DNA from: Kitagawia praeruptora
Lineage: Eukaryota; Streptophyta; Magnoliopsida; Apiales; Apiaceae
Length of the DNA: 64,000 nt
NCBI GenBank assembly: GCA_037693485.1
Contig: CM075346.1
Span: 103,956,501-104,020,500 of the forward strand
Direction: 5' to 3'
Under the pieces are notes generated by a model. The model saw only the letters and a list, made by a program, of their open reading frames with translations, had not been told where the DNA came from and searched no databases. Made by a program: the position numbers and the translations under genes. Positions 10,101 to 21,167 of this stretch are shown here, one piece after another (position 1 is the stretch's first letter; each line of letters starts with the position of its first letter).

Positions 10101-11363
10101 ATTTATATACAAAACGTGAAGACTACACATGTATATTACCTGACCAAATTATTGATTTGACTAGATGCCGATGAATAATTACTGCCAGGAACAGCACTTG
10201 TGAATGCTTGTGCCGAAAGATTGACACCAGAAGCAGGAAGCATTGGTGCAACACATCCCTGATTGGAATTTGGTAACCCACTACTTGGGGGGCTTTGATA
10301 GCCAAGGGAAAAAACTTCCGGACTAGATGCAGTAGCATCACACAGATCAAGAGGCCTATCATCTTATAGTGAGAGGTTATGAGAATAAATTATATTAATA
10401 TAAACGAAAGATGGAAACAAGAAAAGATTTAACTAACATATAACAATACATGATGCAAACAACAAGACCAAGACTTACGTAAGGACAGACCCTTCATTCA
10501 AGTTATTTGGGCAGACTTGAGAAAGCGCATATATATGTATGAGAATTGTGAGGTTGCTGAAGCTGTCTTGGATCCTGGTGATCATTTTAAGAAAACTCAA
10601 CACAAACAAATTCATAATAAAGAAGAGGCAATTACAGAATAAGTTGGGCAGCAGCAAACATGTTACTGCTTAATATTTCCGGAAGTTTACAGTAGTAAGG
10701 ATATATACACACTGAATGAATTCTTTAGAAACATAGAGATGCTTATACAGTCAACCCTTCCTAGGTTTAAGAAAATAAAAAATACTGTGAACCCTGCAAG
10801 TGTATCCTTGTATGCCATTTTAGGGGAAAGACAATACATATATAGAGAAGGAAATCAATTATCCAAACAAAAGAAGCTATTGCTCTTTAAAAGTATAAAT
10901 TTCATTTCTAACTATGACCAACACCGCTGGTACAACACATCCAACTTCTAAAGCCACAACATTGCGCGCCCCACGCAAATATTCTGAGAACCAACAGGCA
11001 TCAAGTCTTGTAAAACTATATCAAATTTAGGATGCTCCTTCCAAAGTACAGCATGAACATGTAGCAGTAACAATTTAGAAAAACCCGGCTAGTTTCCATT
11101 TCAGCCGCATTTACCATATGCAGAAAATGATATTGATATTAAGTTTCTGTAACTTAAGAATTATCAGAAAAGAAGTTTTGTATAATTATGAAATTCCCAT
11201 TTTAGTTTCAAGCATAGCTTAAACAAATGCCAAGGTAAAGTGATAAAATGCAATAGTACTTCGCTGGAAATGAGCCTACCTGTGCCCTTTTATGATGCTG
11301 TTTTTTCCCGACTGCTATAATTTTTTCTGAATGTGATTTGATAGTATCCTCTTCCATTGGCCC
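7108..11363 (-). pseudogene. EAF1: EAF1 copy B, C-terminal half, decayed
   Basis: Five exons align with the Gln-rich C-terminal third of plant EAF1: 11280-11363 (GPMEEDTIKSH...), 10479-10574 (ALSQVCPNNLN), 10140-10355 (PLDLCDATASSPEVFSLGYQ), 9731-10055 (DEQQRLQQYGQM, GVRMLTSGNGVGI), and 9222 down to 7108 (ELQMQVALGNSQG, HHPHLQGPN, NALMPHV, SGRHHPQQR). Splice sites are canonical. Lesions: exon 10479-10574 carries one extra base in an AT run near 10530; exon 9731-10055 carries one extra base near 10016; TAA at 8092-8094 replaces a Gln-type codon although the frame stays open beyond it; a hAT MITE interrupts 7319-7847. The segment expected between 9731 and 9222 is not recognisable. Upstream exons are absent, cut off by the Helitron and Tat insertions after 11473. 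A functional product is very unlikely. Confidence 0.88.
7319..7847. mobile_element. Non-autonomous hAT MITE, 529 bp, TSD AGGGCAGA
   Basis: Flanked by an 8-bp direct repeat AGGGCAGA (7311-7318 and 7848-7855). Ends are inverted: CAGAGCCGGAAATTTCG on the left, and AGAGCTGGCAATTCG reading inward from the right. The interior repeats TACACGAAA/ACACGACACG motifs, and an ACGGGTCGG stretch lies near the right end, typical of plant hAT derivatives. There is no transposase. Removing it and one TSD copy rejoins the EAF1 copy B reading frame (EPLP then SVCQEIEKIQ), which confirms the boundaries. Confidence 0.87.
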
Positions 11364-11472
11364 CTGCAAACGTTGGAACAACCGTCTCGCATTGTCCGTT
11401 ACTTATCAACATGCAAGTATATATGATAATAAGAAACATGCAAGTGTAATTTTTTAGAGGAAATAATTGTAA

Positions 11473-11517
11473 TCTATACTATTATATAAATTCTGGAACA
11501 TTAAAAGTTTTGGTACC
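11473..11517 (+). mobile_element. 5' end of a Helitron-like element, split by the Tat retrotransposon
   Basis: TCTATACTATTATATAA at 11473 matches the 5' ends of the other Helitrons here. The same sequence resumes after the Tat element at 21706 with ATTTTTTGGTACC-type repeats. Its 3' end is uncertain: a degenerate hairpin-like TGCATCTCACGTGCA lies near 23425. It sits in what was an EAF1 copy B intron or upstream sequence. Confidence 0.5.
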
Positions 11518-12034
11518 TGATATGGGCTAAAAGTAAGCCCTAAGGACACATTTAATGTGGCATTAATTAGACCTAGAATGGTCCAAACGTGGGGCCCACC
11601 AGGTGGGCCCAAACTCCAATTATAATATTAATTTCGTAATTAATATTTAGGGGTAATTAACAGCTGGGAGATACAAGTCAGATAAGGACGTTATCCCTAC
11701 GAAAAGTAGCCTCCAAGCCACACAATCATACAAGAAAACTGACTCCTACAAGGAAGGAGTCTAGAACCTTCCTCAAGGATGACTTGCCCACCAAGTCTCC
11801 TAACCCTACCCTGATTCTGAGGCTTCTCAGCCTATATAAAGGGTCAGACCCTTCAACTCAGAACTACGTTTTATTGGCTTGATTCTCTAATTACAGAGAT
11901 ACGTAGGCATTCTGTGAGGACCGTTTAAGTCTCGAACGCAGAAGCAGCCATTAAAGCACGAAGCTCACGAACCATAGCCTTAAATACACAGACCCTAGCC
12001 GCAATAATTTAAACCTAGTTTTTATTCCACAACA
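11518..12034 (+). repeat. 5' LTR of the Tat element
   Basis: 517 bp, begins TGATATGGGC and ends TTCCACAACA. It contains a TATA box (TATATAAA at 11833-11840), about 200 bp before the LTR end. Nearly identical to 21184-21700. Confidence 0.93.
11833..11840 (+). promoter_or_regulatory. LTR TATA box
   Basis: TATATAAA in a CAGCCTATATAAAGGGTCAG context. It is conserved in the 3' LTR and is the likely core promoter for the element's genomic RNA. Confidence 0.6.
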
Positions 12035-12035
12035 T

Positions 12036-12053
12036 TTGGCGCCGTCTGTGGGA
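12036..12053 (+). promoter_or_regulatory. Primer binding site of the Tat element
   Basis: TTGGCGCCGTCTGTGGGA immediately follows the 5' LTR, in the position and with the TGGCGCC start usual for plant Ty3-gypsy PBSs. I did not assign the tRNA. Confidence 0.6.
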
Positions 12054-12067
12054 CGAAGACATCAACC

Positions 12068-14656
12068 ATGGTTCAAACACGAAGAACTGCTCCAAGCACT
12101 ACAGAGCCAATCGCTACCGAGGCTCTACCTCTTAGCTCTGCTCCGCCCCGTACTGAACAGGTGCTACCGACATCTGAGCAAGTACCTCCAACATCTGGGA
12201 CTATCGTTCCATATCAAGTTTCTCAACCCCTAGGGACGACTACCCATGTTGAGAGTACGCTACCTCCGATCGTCCACACAGTTCCAGGGACTAACCCGGG
12301 GATTTCTTCCCTGATTGTAGACCCCAACAACCTTACACGAGGGGTTCAGATCCACACTACGGATCTCCCCATAAGCACCAATCCAATGTATGGGATGCCC
12401 AATTACGGAGCTGGACCGAGTGGGCATGCCCTGTATATTCGAGATCGAGATTATCGCGATTTTTCTGGTCCTTATTCAGATGAATCATCTTCTGGCGATG
12501 ATTACGAGCGTGATGAAGCCCCGAGGAGGCGACGTGCAAGTAAAGAGCCTATGGGGAGAACTCGAACTATCCATGATGGACTCTCTTCAACAACTGCTGA
12601 GAGGATTAAGGCTTATGAAGCCGAGATCTTAAAGTTAAAGGAAGATATGGCCAGGGAGCAAGCCAGATTAAATCAGACTTTGCCACCTCCCGCGTCAGGA
12701 CCGATTCCCTTCATAGATCTGGAGAGGCCTCCAAGGAGGCAAAGAAGGACTACCGTCCCACCTGAAAGAACTACAAGGGTGGAAACCCCTAAAAGCAACC
12801 CTAAGGATCTGATGCCACTTGGGGACCCTGATGATCCCACACCTCCGTTTACTGAAGACGTGATGAATGCTCATATCTCAAAGAAGTTTAAGATGCCAAC
12901 AATCAAAGCTTATGATGGAATGGGTGATCCTGCCAACCACGTTAGAACGTTCTCAAACGCACTGCTGTTGCAGCCTGCAAGCGACGCTTTGAAGTGTAGA
13001 GCTTTCCCTCAAACTTTGTCAGGCATGGCTCAAAGATGGTATAGTCGGCTTCCTGCAAACTCGATTGGTTCCTTTAAGGAGTTGAGTGCTGCCTTCATTA
13101 GTCAGTTTATCAGCGGAAGAACGCATGAGAAAAGCTCTGCATCTCTTATGTATATAGTACAAGGGAAGAACGAAAGTCTGAGAGACTATCTTAAGAGGTT
13201 CACCAAGGAGACTCTGAACATCACTGATCTGGACAATAAAGTTGCAATGGTAGCCTTGGAGCATGGTACCACCGATCTATACTTTAAGAGATCATTGGCA
13301 AAGCATCCCCCGGAGAATATGGCTGATCTCCAACGAAGGGCTTCTAAATACATCAAGGCCGAGGATAGCACGAAGAAGGAAGTCACATTAGGCAATGGCC
13401 AGGGGAACAATGATACAAAAAAGCGTAAGCAAGGGCAGGAGTACGACGCTAGGGACAAGTATCCCCGAACTAGCAAAGACTCTGATTCGCCACCAAAAAA
13501 GAACTTAGGACCAAGGTTCTCTGACTATGCAAGGTTGAACGCCCCTAGAAGTCAAATCTTGTTGGAAATTGAGAAGGATAAGGACTTCCGATGGCCGAAG
13601 CCACTCAGGGGAGACCCCGCAAAGAGAAATAAGGATCAGTACTGTAGGTTCCACCGAGATATAGGACATGACACGGATGATTGCAGACAGTTGAAGGACG
13701 AGATTGAATTCTTGATCCGTAAAGGAAAGCTGAACAATTTCACAAAGGGTGGAGATCAAGGAACCCAAAGAGGGGATTATAACAGGAGAAACAATGACAG
13801 AAGGGATAATGATCGTGATCGTAGCACGCAGCCCCGAGGGCCAGTTATCAACATGATATGGGGAGGCCCGACAGCAGCCGGTACAACTCGGAACTCTCGA
13901 AAGGCATACGCAAGGGAGGTAATGCACATTGTGGGAGAGGCCCCGAAGCGTGCTAAAACCGAGATGGTAATTGGTTTCGATGATTCAGACTTGGAAGGGG
14001 TGAAGTTCCCCCATGATGACCCGTTGGTCATAACTCCTGTGATTGGAAATTCAGAAGTAAAACGAGTCTTGATAGACAATGGAGCTTCTGTGGATATTTT
14101 GTTTCATGATGCGTTTGTAAAGATGGGATACAACGACTCTCAATTGACCCCTGCAAACATGCCTATATACGGATTTAATGGAGTGGAGTCCAACGTTGAA
14201 GGGACTATTCAGTTGCCCATGACTATTGGGCAGGAGCCTAAGGAGGCGACTCAGATGCTGAATTTCTTGGTGATTAAAGCAGCTTCAACATACAACGCAA
14301 TCCTTGGAAGGACTGGATTACATGCGTTTAAGGCTGTGGCCTCTTCCTATCATATGAAGATTAAGTTTCCAACACGGAATGGTGTCGGAGAACAAAAGGG
14401 TGATCAGAAGATGGCAAGAAGTTGCTATGTAGCCGCCTTGAGGGCCGATGGAGTCGGGGGGCAGGTCCTTCCAATTGAAGACATGGATGTCCGTGACGAT
14501 GAAGAACATAGAGGGAAGCCAGCAGAGGATTTGATTCCCATACCCCTAGAGTCGAATGATCCTGAAAAAGTTACTTATGTTGGAGCATCTCTAAAAGAAC
14601 CCTTGAAGGGCAAGTTGATAGAATTCTTACAAAAGAATAGCGACGTGTTCTTATAA
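12068..14656 (+). CDS. Gag-protease polyprotein of the Tat element
   Basis: The 862-aa ORF is intact to the deletion junction. The N-terminal 250 residues are Pro/Thr-rich with a charged coiled-coil-like stretch near residue 190. A retrotransposon gag domain follows at about 285-420 (GMAQRWYSRLPANSIGSF). A CCHC-like knuckle lies near 530 (YCRFHRDIGHDTDDC). An aspartic protease has its active site near 670 (VLIDNGASVDILF). The frame ends in a stop created at the RT deletion junction (about 14655). Gag packages the element RNA; the protease processes the polyprotein. ATG 12068 lies shortly after the PBS. Confidence 0.9.
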   Translation: MVQTRRTAPSTTEPIATEALPLSSAPPRTEQVLPTSEQVPPTSGTIVPYQVSQPLGTTTHVESTLPPIVHTVPGTNPGISSLIVDPNNLTRGVQIHTTDLPISTNPMYGMPNYGAGPSGHALYIRDRDYRDFSGPYSDESSSGDDYERDEAPRRRRASKEPMGRTRTIHDGLSSTTAERIKAYEAEILKLKEDMAREQARLNQTLPPPASGPIPFIDLERPPRRQRRTTVPPERTTRVETPKSNPKDLMPLGDPDDPTPPFTEDVMNAHISKKFKMPTIKAYDGMGDPANHVRTFSNALLLQPASDALKCRAFPQTLSGMAQRWYSRLPANSIGSFKELSAAFISQFISGRTHEKSSASLMYIVQGKNESLRDYLKRFTKETLNITDLDNKVAMVALEHGTTDLYFKRSLAKHPPENMADLQRRASKYIKAEDSTKKEVTLGNGQGNNDTKKRKQGQEYDARDKYPRTSKDSDSPPKKNLGPRFSDYARLNAPRSQILLEIEKDKDFRWPKPLRGDPAKRNKDQYCRFHRDIGHDTDDCRQLKDEIEFLIRKGKLNNFTKGGDQGTQRGDYNRRNNDRRDNDRDRSTQPRGPVINMIWGGPTAAGTTRNSRKAYAREVMHIVGEAPKRAKTEMVIGFDDSDLEGVKFPHDDPLVITPVIGNSEVKRVLIDNGASVDILFHDAFVKMGYNDSQLTPANMPIYGFNGVESNVEGTIQLPMTIGQEPKEATQMLNFLVIKAASTYNAILGRTGLHAFKAVASSYHMKIKFPTRNGVGEQKGDQKMARSCYVAALRADGVGGQVLPIEDMDVRDDEEHRGKPAEDLIPIPLESNDPEKVTYVGASLKEPLKGKLIEFLQKNSDVFL

Positions 14657-17370
14657 CTGACTTTGGTGTCTTCTGTTATCTTGTTATGGCATTTGGTCTA
14701 AAGAATGCAGGAGCTACTTACCAACGCTTGGTGAACAAGATATTTGCCCATCTGATTGGAAAAACCATGGAGGTGTATGTTGATGACATGTTAGTCAAGA
14801 GCCTATTCAAGGCTGATCATATTAAGCACCTCGAAGAGGCATTTGAAGTGCTGAGGCACCATAAGATGATGTTGAATCCCGCTAAGTGTGCCTTTGGCGT
14901 TGGATCTGGAAAATTTTTAGGGCTGATGGTTTCAAAGAGAGGCATTGAGGCCAATCCTGACAAGATCAAGGCAATTTTAGACATGGAACCACCACGTTCG
15001 ATAAGAGATGTGCAGAAGTTGACAGGCCGAGTAGCAGCCTTAGGGAGGTTCATCTCCAAATCTGGTGATAAGTGTTTACCTTTCTTTCAAACATTAAAGA
15101 AAGTAAAGAATTTTGAATGGACACCTGAAAGCCAAGAGGCCTTTGAACAATTGAAGAAATACATGGCTGAAGCCCCGCTGTTGGCCAAGCCTAGCATTGG
15201 AGAGACTCTTTATCTATACCTGGCGGTATCTGAGCAAGCATTGAGTGCCGTCCTCATAAGGGAAGAGAACAAGGTTCAGAAACCTATATACTATGTGAGT
15301 AAGGTGTTGCATGGAGCTGAGTTGAACTATTCCACCATTGAGAAGTTTGCTTTGGCATTGGTAACGGCTTCAAGGAAACTACGACCTTATTTTCAGTCAC
15401 ACAAGATTGAAGTCCTGACGGACCAGCAGCTGAGAAGTATCTTGCACAGCCCTAAGGTCAGTGGAAGGTTAATTAAGTGGGCAATCGAACTCGGAGAGTT
15501 TGACATTGCATATAAGCCTCGGACAGCCATCAAGGCTCAGGCATTAGCTGACTTCTTGGTTGAATGTACCATTGGCAATCAAGAAGTCGGGGGGCAGGAG
15601 ATAGTAACCACCCCTGGAGTTGAGAGTAGGGATGAAGAACTTGTACCTGATCAGAAAGAGTATTGGGTGCTCTATTTTGATGGAGCATCAAAAACAAAAT
15701 CTAGTGGTGCAGGTTTGGTTTTGCAAAGCCCCGATGGGTTCACGGTTGAATACGCTTTGAAGTTGGATTTTCCTACAACCAACAATGAAGCTGAATATGA
15801 AGCATTAATAGCTGGATTGGGATTGGCCAGAGTCATGAGGGTCAAAAACCTCAAGGTATGTGGAGATTCAAGACTGGTAATCTCGCAAGTGAATGGTGAG
15901 TTTGAGGCCAAGGATGAAACTATGGCAAAATACCTCAGAGTCGTGAAAGCTGTTATGACTCAGTTTGAAGAGTGCTACCTGGAGCACATTCCTAGGGAAG
16001 AGAACGTTAAGGCCGATGCCCTCTCTAAGTTCGCTTCTTCCGAAATAGAGAATTATGAAGGTAGTGTTTACTTCCAGGTCTTGAAGGCCCCGACCATCAA
16101 TTCTAAGTTGGTAGCACCTATCGATGTTGGAGGCTGTTGGATAGATCCTATTAAAGCTCACCTAGAAACCGGATGGCTCCCTAATGATGCCTTGGAGGCA
16201 CGAAAATTGTCAGTGAGAGCATTGAGATATGCCTTGATTGAAGGCATCTTATACAAGAGATCGTTTGTCATCCCGTATTTGAAGTGCCTAAGGCCCCAAG
16301 AGGCAAGAGAAGCATTGGAAGAAGTTCATGAAGGGATCTGTGGGCAGCACTTGGGGGGCAGAGCCTTAGCTCACAAGATTACCCGCCTGGGATTCTATTG
16401 GCCGGAGATGTTAGCAGATGCCCAGGATTATGTCAAGAAGTGTGATAGATGTCAGAAACATGCCCCTGTTATAAGGCAGCCGCCTGAAAGGTTAACCTCA
16501 ATCAGCTCTCCCATTCCGTTTGCTATGTGGGGAATGGACATTCTTGGTCCTTTCCCCATGGCTTCAGCACAAAGGAAGTTTCTGATTGTCGCCATTGATT
16601 ACTTCACTAAGTGGATTGAGGCTAAGCCTTTAGCCAAGATAACCACCAAGCAAGTTTCCCAGTTCTTTTGGGAGAACATAATCTGCAGGTATGGAATTCC
16701 CCGAATCCTTGTGACAGATAATGGGACACAATTCAACAATGAAGAGTTCAGAAAGTACTGTGAGGAAAATGCTATCGAGCTTCGTTTTACTTCGGTAGCT
16801 CACCCGCAAGCTAATGGACAGGCTGAGGTAGCCAATCGGATTATTCTTGATGGACTTAAGAAGAGGGTCGAACGATCGAGAAATACTTGGGTGGATGAAT
16901 TACTGCCTATACTTTGGGCATATCGTACTACTTGCAAAGTAACAACTGGGGAAACCCCTTTCCTACTGGCTTATGGAGCCGAGGCAGTCGTACCACTAGA
17001 AGTCATGCATGCATCACCTAGAATTGAAGCATTCGAGCCAGAGACTAATGAAGAAGGCATGAGGCTCGCCTTAGATTTGATTGATGAAGTCAGGGACGAG
17101 GCAAATGCCAGAAATGCGGAGCATCAAAAGAAAGCATCTTTCTACTACAACCACAGGGTTAAGAAGAGGTTCTTTCGACAAGGTGACTTGGTTCTTAGGA
17201 AGATCGAGGCTTCTGGAGTTGGTCAGAAAGGAAAGTTAGCCCCAAACTGGGAAGGGCCGTATCGAGTCAAGAAGACACTAGGACGAGGATCTTACAAATT
17301 GGAAACCTTGGACGGGGTTGAGGTGCCCCGGACTTGGCATGCATTGAACCTCAAGGTTTACTATGTTTAA
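14657..17370 (+). pseudogene. Pol of the Tat element: truncated RT, two RNase H domains, integrase
   Basis: Open from ATG 14686 to 17370, but this ATG is not a natural start. Sequence just before it (ITDFGVFCYLV in another frame) is the middle of RT. About 170 codons, including RT motif A and its catalytic Asp, are missing between 14656 and here. Remaining domains: RT motif C YVDDML near residue 30, RNase H at about 170-290, a second archaeal-like RNase H at about 325-455 (FDGASKTKSSGAGL, NNEAEYEAL), integrase zinc finger (H-H-C-C) near 545-600, and integrase core with MDILGPFP and TDNGTQF near 620-680. There is no chromodomain, as expected for Tat. RT activity is not possible from this copy. 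Confidence 0.9.
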
Positions 17371-17752
17371 GCTCTCCTGAAAAGGACCTAGCTTTTTGCC
17401 TATGTAATAGAAGTAGAAATAAGGTTGATGAAACCATTCCAAGTTTTTAAAAACTTGAGATATTGGAAGTAGAGTATCTATGTAAGGGCTGTGCCCGTTT
17501 CTTCATATTAATAAGACTATCCTACATTTTCGCATAAGATATGAACCCTACTCATTGATATTTATGCACAAAATGCTAGACTATACATGCGAGTATAAAT
17601 AAGTTGAGAAGCATTAAGGACAATGGATTACGAATTTAAAAGTTATGCCCGAAGGCAGAATACATAACCAACTAGTTCAAAATAAGTTAACGAAAATACA
17701 AAGTCATGCCCGAAGGCAGAGTGCATAAATAGAAAGATAAAGATGTCAGCTA

Positions 17753-19527
17753 CTAAGCATCTCCAGTATGCTCATCCTCTCCGGCTGCACCAGGGTGAGC
17801 AGAGGAATCTGGCTCTAGGATCCTCTCATCATCCTCTGGGTCCTCCTCCCGTGTGTCCTGCACTGCCAAGGCCATAGGAGCATGAGGGCTAGGGAAGTCT
17901 GAAACACTAAGGGTGCCAGGAAATCTCCTAGTAACCTCAGCAAGAGCTTCATCCCATCCCTGAGTAAACTGATAAGGGAATAGAGAGTCGTCATGCTTCT
18001 CCATGAAGCCCATATACTCCTGGGAGGCAAGGTATTCGTCGATCTCCTTGTCCTTCCTGAGAGAGACATTCTCAGCCTGAGACTCTAAAAGCTCTTTCTC
18101 CCTCCTCGCTAAAGTGGCCTTGACAGAGCCCAGTTCATCCTGGGAGTCATCAAACTTGGCCTTGTAAGTCTCGTAGTTGGAACGCCAAGTCTTAGCTTGG
18201 AATACGACTCCCTGGAAGTTGGCATTAGCCTGCAAAAGACAAAGTTAAAACCACGGTTCAGGTGACAAAACAAGTACATAAAAGAGTGGATAGAAAGGAG
18301 CTTACAGCTGCGAAGGCCTGAGCTCCAGCACTCTCAGCTCCTTCAAGAGTGGAGCCAGATACATAGTCCTTGAAGTCACCAGGGGTGATGGAGTGATAGG
18401 ACCAATCCATAGCATGCCTGCAGTCTCCAACAATGGAGTCTTTCTTCCTAATACCCCAGTTGGGGCGCCAAGCACTCTTGGAGGAGCCATCTACCTCCTC
18501 AACATCAGCCACATGGGGCCTCAAGTAGGCATCCGAGGCTGTTGGGGCTCGAGGATCTTTCCCTGAACGAGCCCTTTTCAGCCTAGCAGTGTCCCCATCT
18601 TCTGGCTCATTGGTCTTGTTGATAAAAGCTGCAGCTGCAATTACAAAACAAAAAACAAATAATGGGTATGAGATAATCATATTCAAATAAAGGAATGCAA
18701 AAAGAAAGGAAATTACCCTTATTGCCCACTCGGGAAAGTCCCAAAGTCTTAAGTTGGAACTCATTCAGGAGATCCCAAGCCATAGTAGAATAATTATCTT
18801 TGATGAGCTCCTGGTAGGCAAGGGTCTCTTCCTCATTCAGCTCAATGTCACTGGCACTTCCATCTACTACCTTACCAAAGGTACTACGAAAAACATTGCC
18901 CCAATCTCCACCTTCCCATATCAAGTACATGAACTCCTTCTTCCACTTTGGGTTGGAGTCAGGAATAGATTGGGGGTGAAAGATTGGAGGAGTAGAAGAA
19001 CGGTGACTAATGTAAACCCAACCCGGGGTAGATTCAGCAGAATTTTTAAATTGAAATATTTTCCTAAAAAGAGCTACAGAAGGAGGGAATTTGTTTTTAA
19101 GGCAAAGGACCAGAAAACAGTTGATCACCCTCCAAGAATTGGGAGGAAGTTGACAAGGGTTAACTCCTACATCTGCTAAAAGCCTAGGGATAAACTCATG
19201 AAAAGGGAATCGAACCCCTGCAACAATGGCACCCCTGTAAATACAAAGTGCATTGGGGCGCCAATGGCAAGATCGATCCCCAGGTTCAGCTGGGATAAGC
19301 CTATAGGGATATTCTATTTTATACATCCTATTATAGTCAGTGATTTTTTCTATGTCATGGAAAATGTTGCTATGATTATAGGAATCAAGGTGTGACAGGG
19401 ATGGAAAATCTTCTTTACGATTTAAAATCATATCCTGTAAACTCATGAAGGAAGAACGAATGGTGATACCTCTTTTTGAGGCCACTTGCAGTTTCTGGAA
19501 ACGTTGAGTAGCACGATCTTCAGCCAT
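17753..19527 (-). CDS. Antisense three-exon gene inside the Tat element (about 538 aa)
   Basis: Exon 1 is 18717-19527 (ATG at 19525-19527), exon 2 is 18306-18634, exon 3 is 17753-18229. Introns are canonical (GTAATT...TTGCAG and GTAAGC...TTGCAG). The phases match and the joined frame of 1617 nt is open to the stop. Exon 1 resembles the 'putative gypsy-type transposon' domain found in plant Tat elements (WRVINCFLVLCLKNKFPPS, FPFHEFIPRLLADVGVNP). Exon 2 is charged and linker-like. Exon 3 has a coiled coil (KATLARREKELLESQAENV) and an acidic C-terminus (EEDPEDDERILEPD). A TATA box on the same strand lies at 19925-19932. Antisense ORFs at this position are known from Tat-clade elements; their function is not established. 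Confidence 0.8.
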
Positions 19528-19924
19528 TTCTTCAAATCTTCAAAGAAAAATTATGATGATCAAAGAAAATCTGCAAAGAACGAAGAAGTTTTTAGAACAA
19601 TCTTCAAATCTTCAAAGGAATTGAAGGAAAAACCCAGAAAAAAGGCAATCTTCAAACTAAAAAACTAGAAATTCTGGAAAGTACCTTGAGTGTTCTTCAA
19701 ATCTTCAACAACAACTGGAAAATTTCTGGAAAAATTCCCAGAAATCCTTGAGCAATCTTCAAATCTTCAAAGATTGGAAGGAAAATCGCCAGAAAGCTTG
19801 GAGGATGCCTTTGAATCTTCAAAGAAAGAAGATCAAACTCAGAGAAAATTTCTTAAGGAAATTAGGAACTTTTGAGAGAGTTTTTAGAAACTTTTGTGAT
19901 GAAGTGAAAGTGAAAACTTTGGCC

Positions 19925-19932
19925 TTTATATA
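19925..19932 (-). promoter_or_regulatory. TATA box for the antisense gene
   Basis: On the minus strand the context reads GCTTATATAAAGGCC, about 400 bp upstream of the antisense ATG at 19527. The intervening leader is rich in CTTCAAATCTTCAA-type repeats (plus-strand reading), plausible as a long untranslated leader. Confidence 0.5.
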
Positions 19933-20235
19933 AGCAAAAAGTTAGGGGATTTCAACCGGTTAAAATGAATATCAGCCGGTTGTGGCCTGTTCAAAACTCT
20001 TATGGGCTGTCAACACAAAGTGGACTTTAAAAAGGCCCAACAACACTAGGCTTGTTAAGGCCCAAGTTTAGTTAAAACAATTAAAGGCCTGTCATGGCCC
20101 AACCCATATTGATGAACCTAATTAAGGTTTTAATTTAAGGTCATATTGACCAAAAGTTGAAGCCCAAGTCAAAGTCAATTAAGAGCCCACGAGGAGAGGC
20201 CCAGAATTAAGGCCCAAAAGCAAAACAAGCGTCCT

Positions 20236-20870
20236 AAGCAAAAGTTGTCTGAGGTCGTGACCAACGACCTCATTTGACAATACAATTTCGAGCTCGATCA
20301 AACGACCTGGAAAGTCAAGTAAAAACCCACTTTGAGGTCGAAAATATACTGGGGCTAGCTCGTAAGTTTGAGGTCGAAAAACAGAAAGTCACCAAAAATC
20401 TATACGACTTGAAACCCATTTTGAGGTCGATATTCTCTGGAATTGAGATCGAAATTCTGAGCTCGAAAATGAACTTGAAAATTTGGAAATTCCTAACGAC
20501 CTAGGATTAAGTTTGAGATCGTTTAAAACATTATTCGAGCTCGTAAATATGAGGTCGTTATAACAGGGTTTGAAATCGTAAGTTCGCGGTCGAATTTGTA
20601 CTAGGAATTCAAGAAAAACCACACGACCTAGGACCCTTTTTAAGGTCGTTTTTTCTTCATTTGAGATCGTTAATTCGAGGTCGAAATTGAACTGAGAAAC
20701 ATAGGAAATCCTTTCGACCTGGGACTTATTCGAGGTCGAAATTACATTGAGTTGAGGTCGCAGACTCCTGGTCGAAAATCAGCTGCAAAACGAGCTCGAA
20801 GCCCACGACCTGGGACACTTTGAGCTCGAAGTTTGAGCTCGAAAATGAGCTGAAAAAAAAAAAGAGAGAA
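20236..20870 (+). repeat. Degenerate tandem array (about 100-bp units) in the Tat 3' region
   Basis: About six diverged units of roughly 95-120 bp, each marked by CACGACCTGGGAC-like, GAGGTCGAAATT-like and GAGCTCGAAA-like blocks (near 20290, 20407, 20497, 20618, 20718, 20804). It is followed at about 20905-21030 by shorter repeats based on CCGTTTAGTG/TTTAACATTG. 3' regions of Tat elements are known to harbour tandem repeats. Confidence 0.65.
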
Positions 20871-21167
20871 AAGCTTAAAAATTCCAAAAACTCGGAAAAA
20901 TTTTACATTTAAGCACCGTTTAGTGCCATTAAACACCGTTTAGTGTCGTTTTATGCCTGTTAAACATTGTTTAACATTATTTAAACATTGTTTAAGGCTG
21001 ATTAGCGCTGTCTAGTGCCGTTTAACATCGTCGTAAATGCGTCGGTCGCTCCACGCTTTGCATTAAGATGATATTGTTGAAAATACTCGCGTACGAGCAA
21101 TAAACCCTGACCCAAGTCTCAGAAAAGACCGTTATAACTTCAAAGGAAAACCTGATCAGTTTCCCTA

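Noticed and set aside
13019..13927. Minus-strand ORFs opposite Tat gag
   Set aside because: Shadows of the real gag-protease frame; no splice signals or domains.
14686..14700. ATG 14686 as the true start of a Tat pol gene
   Set aside because: It is the internal Met of the RT motif MAFGLKNAGATY. The upstream half of RT has been deleted, so the ORF start is an artefact.
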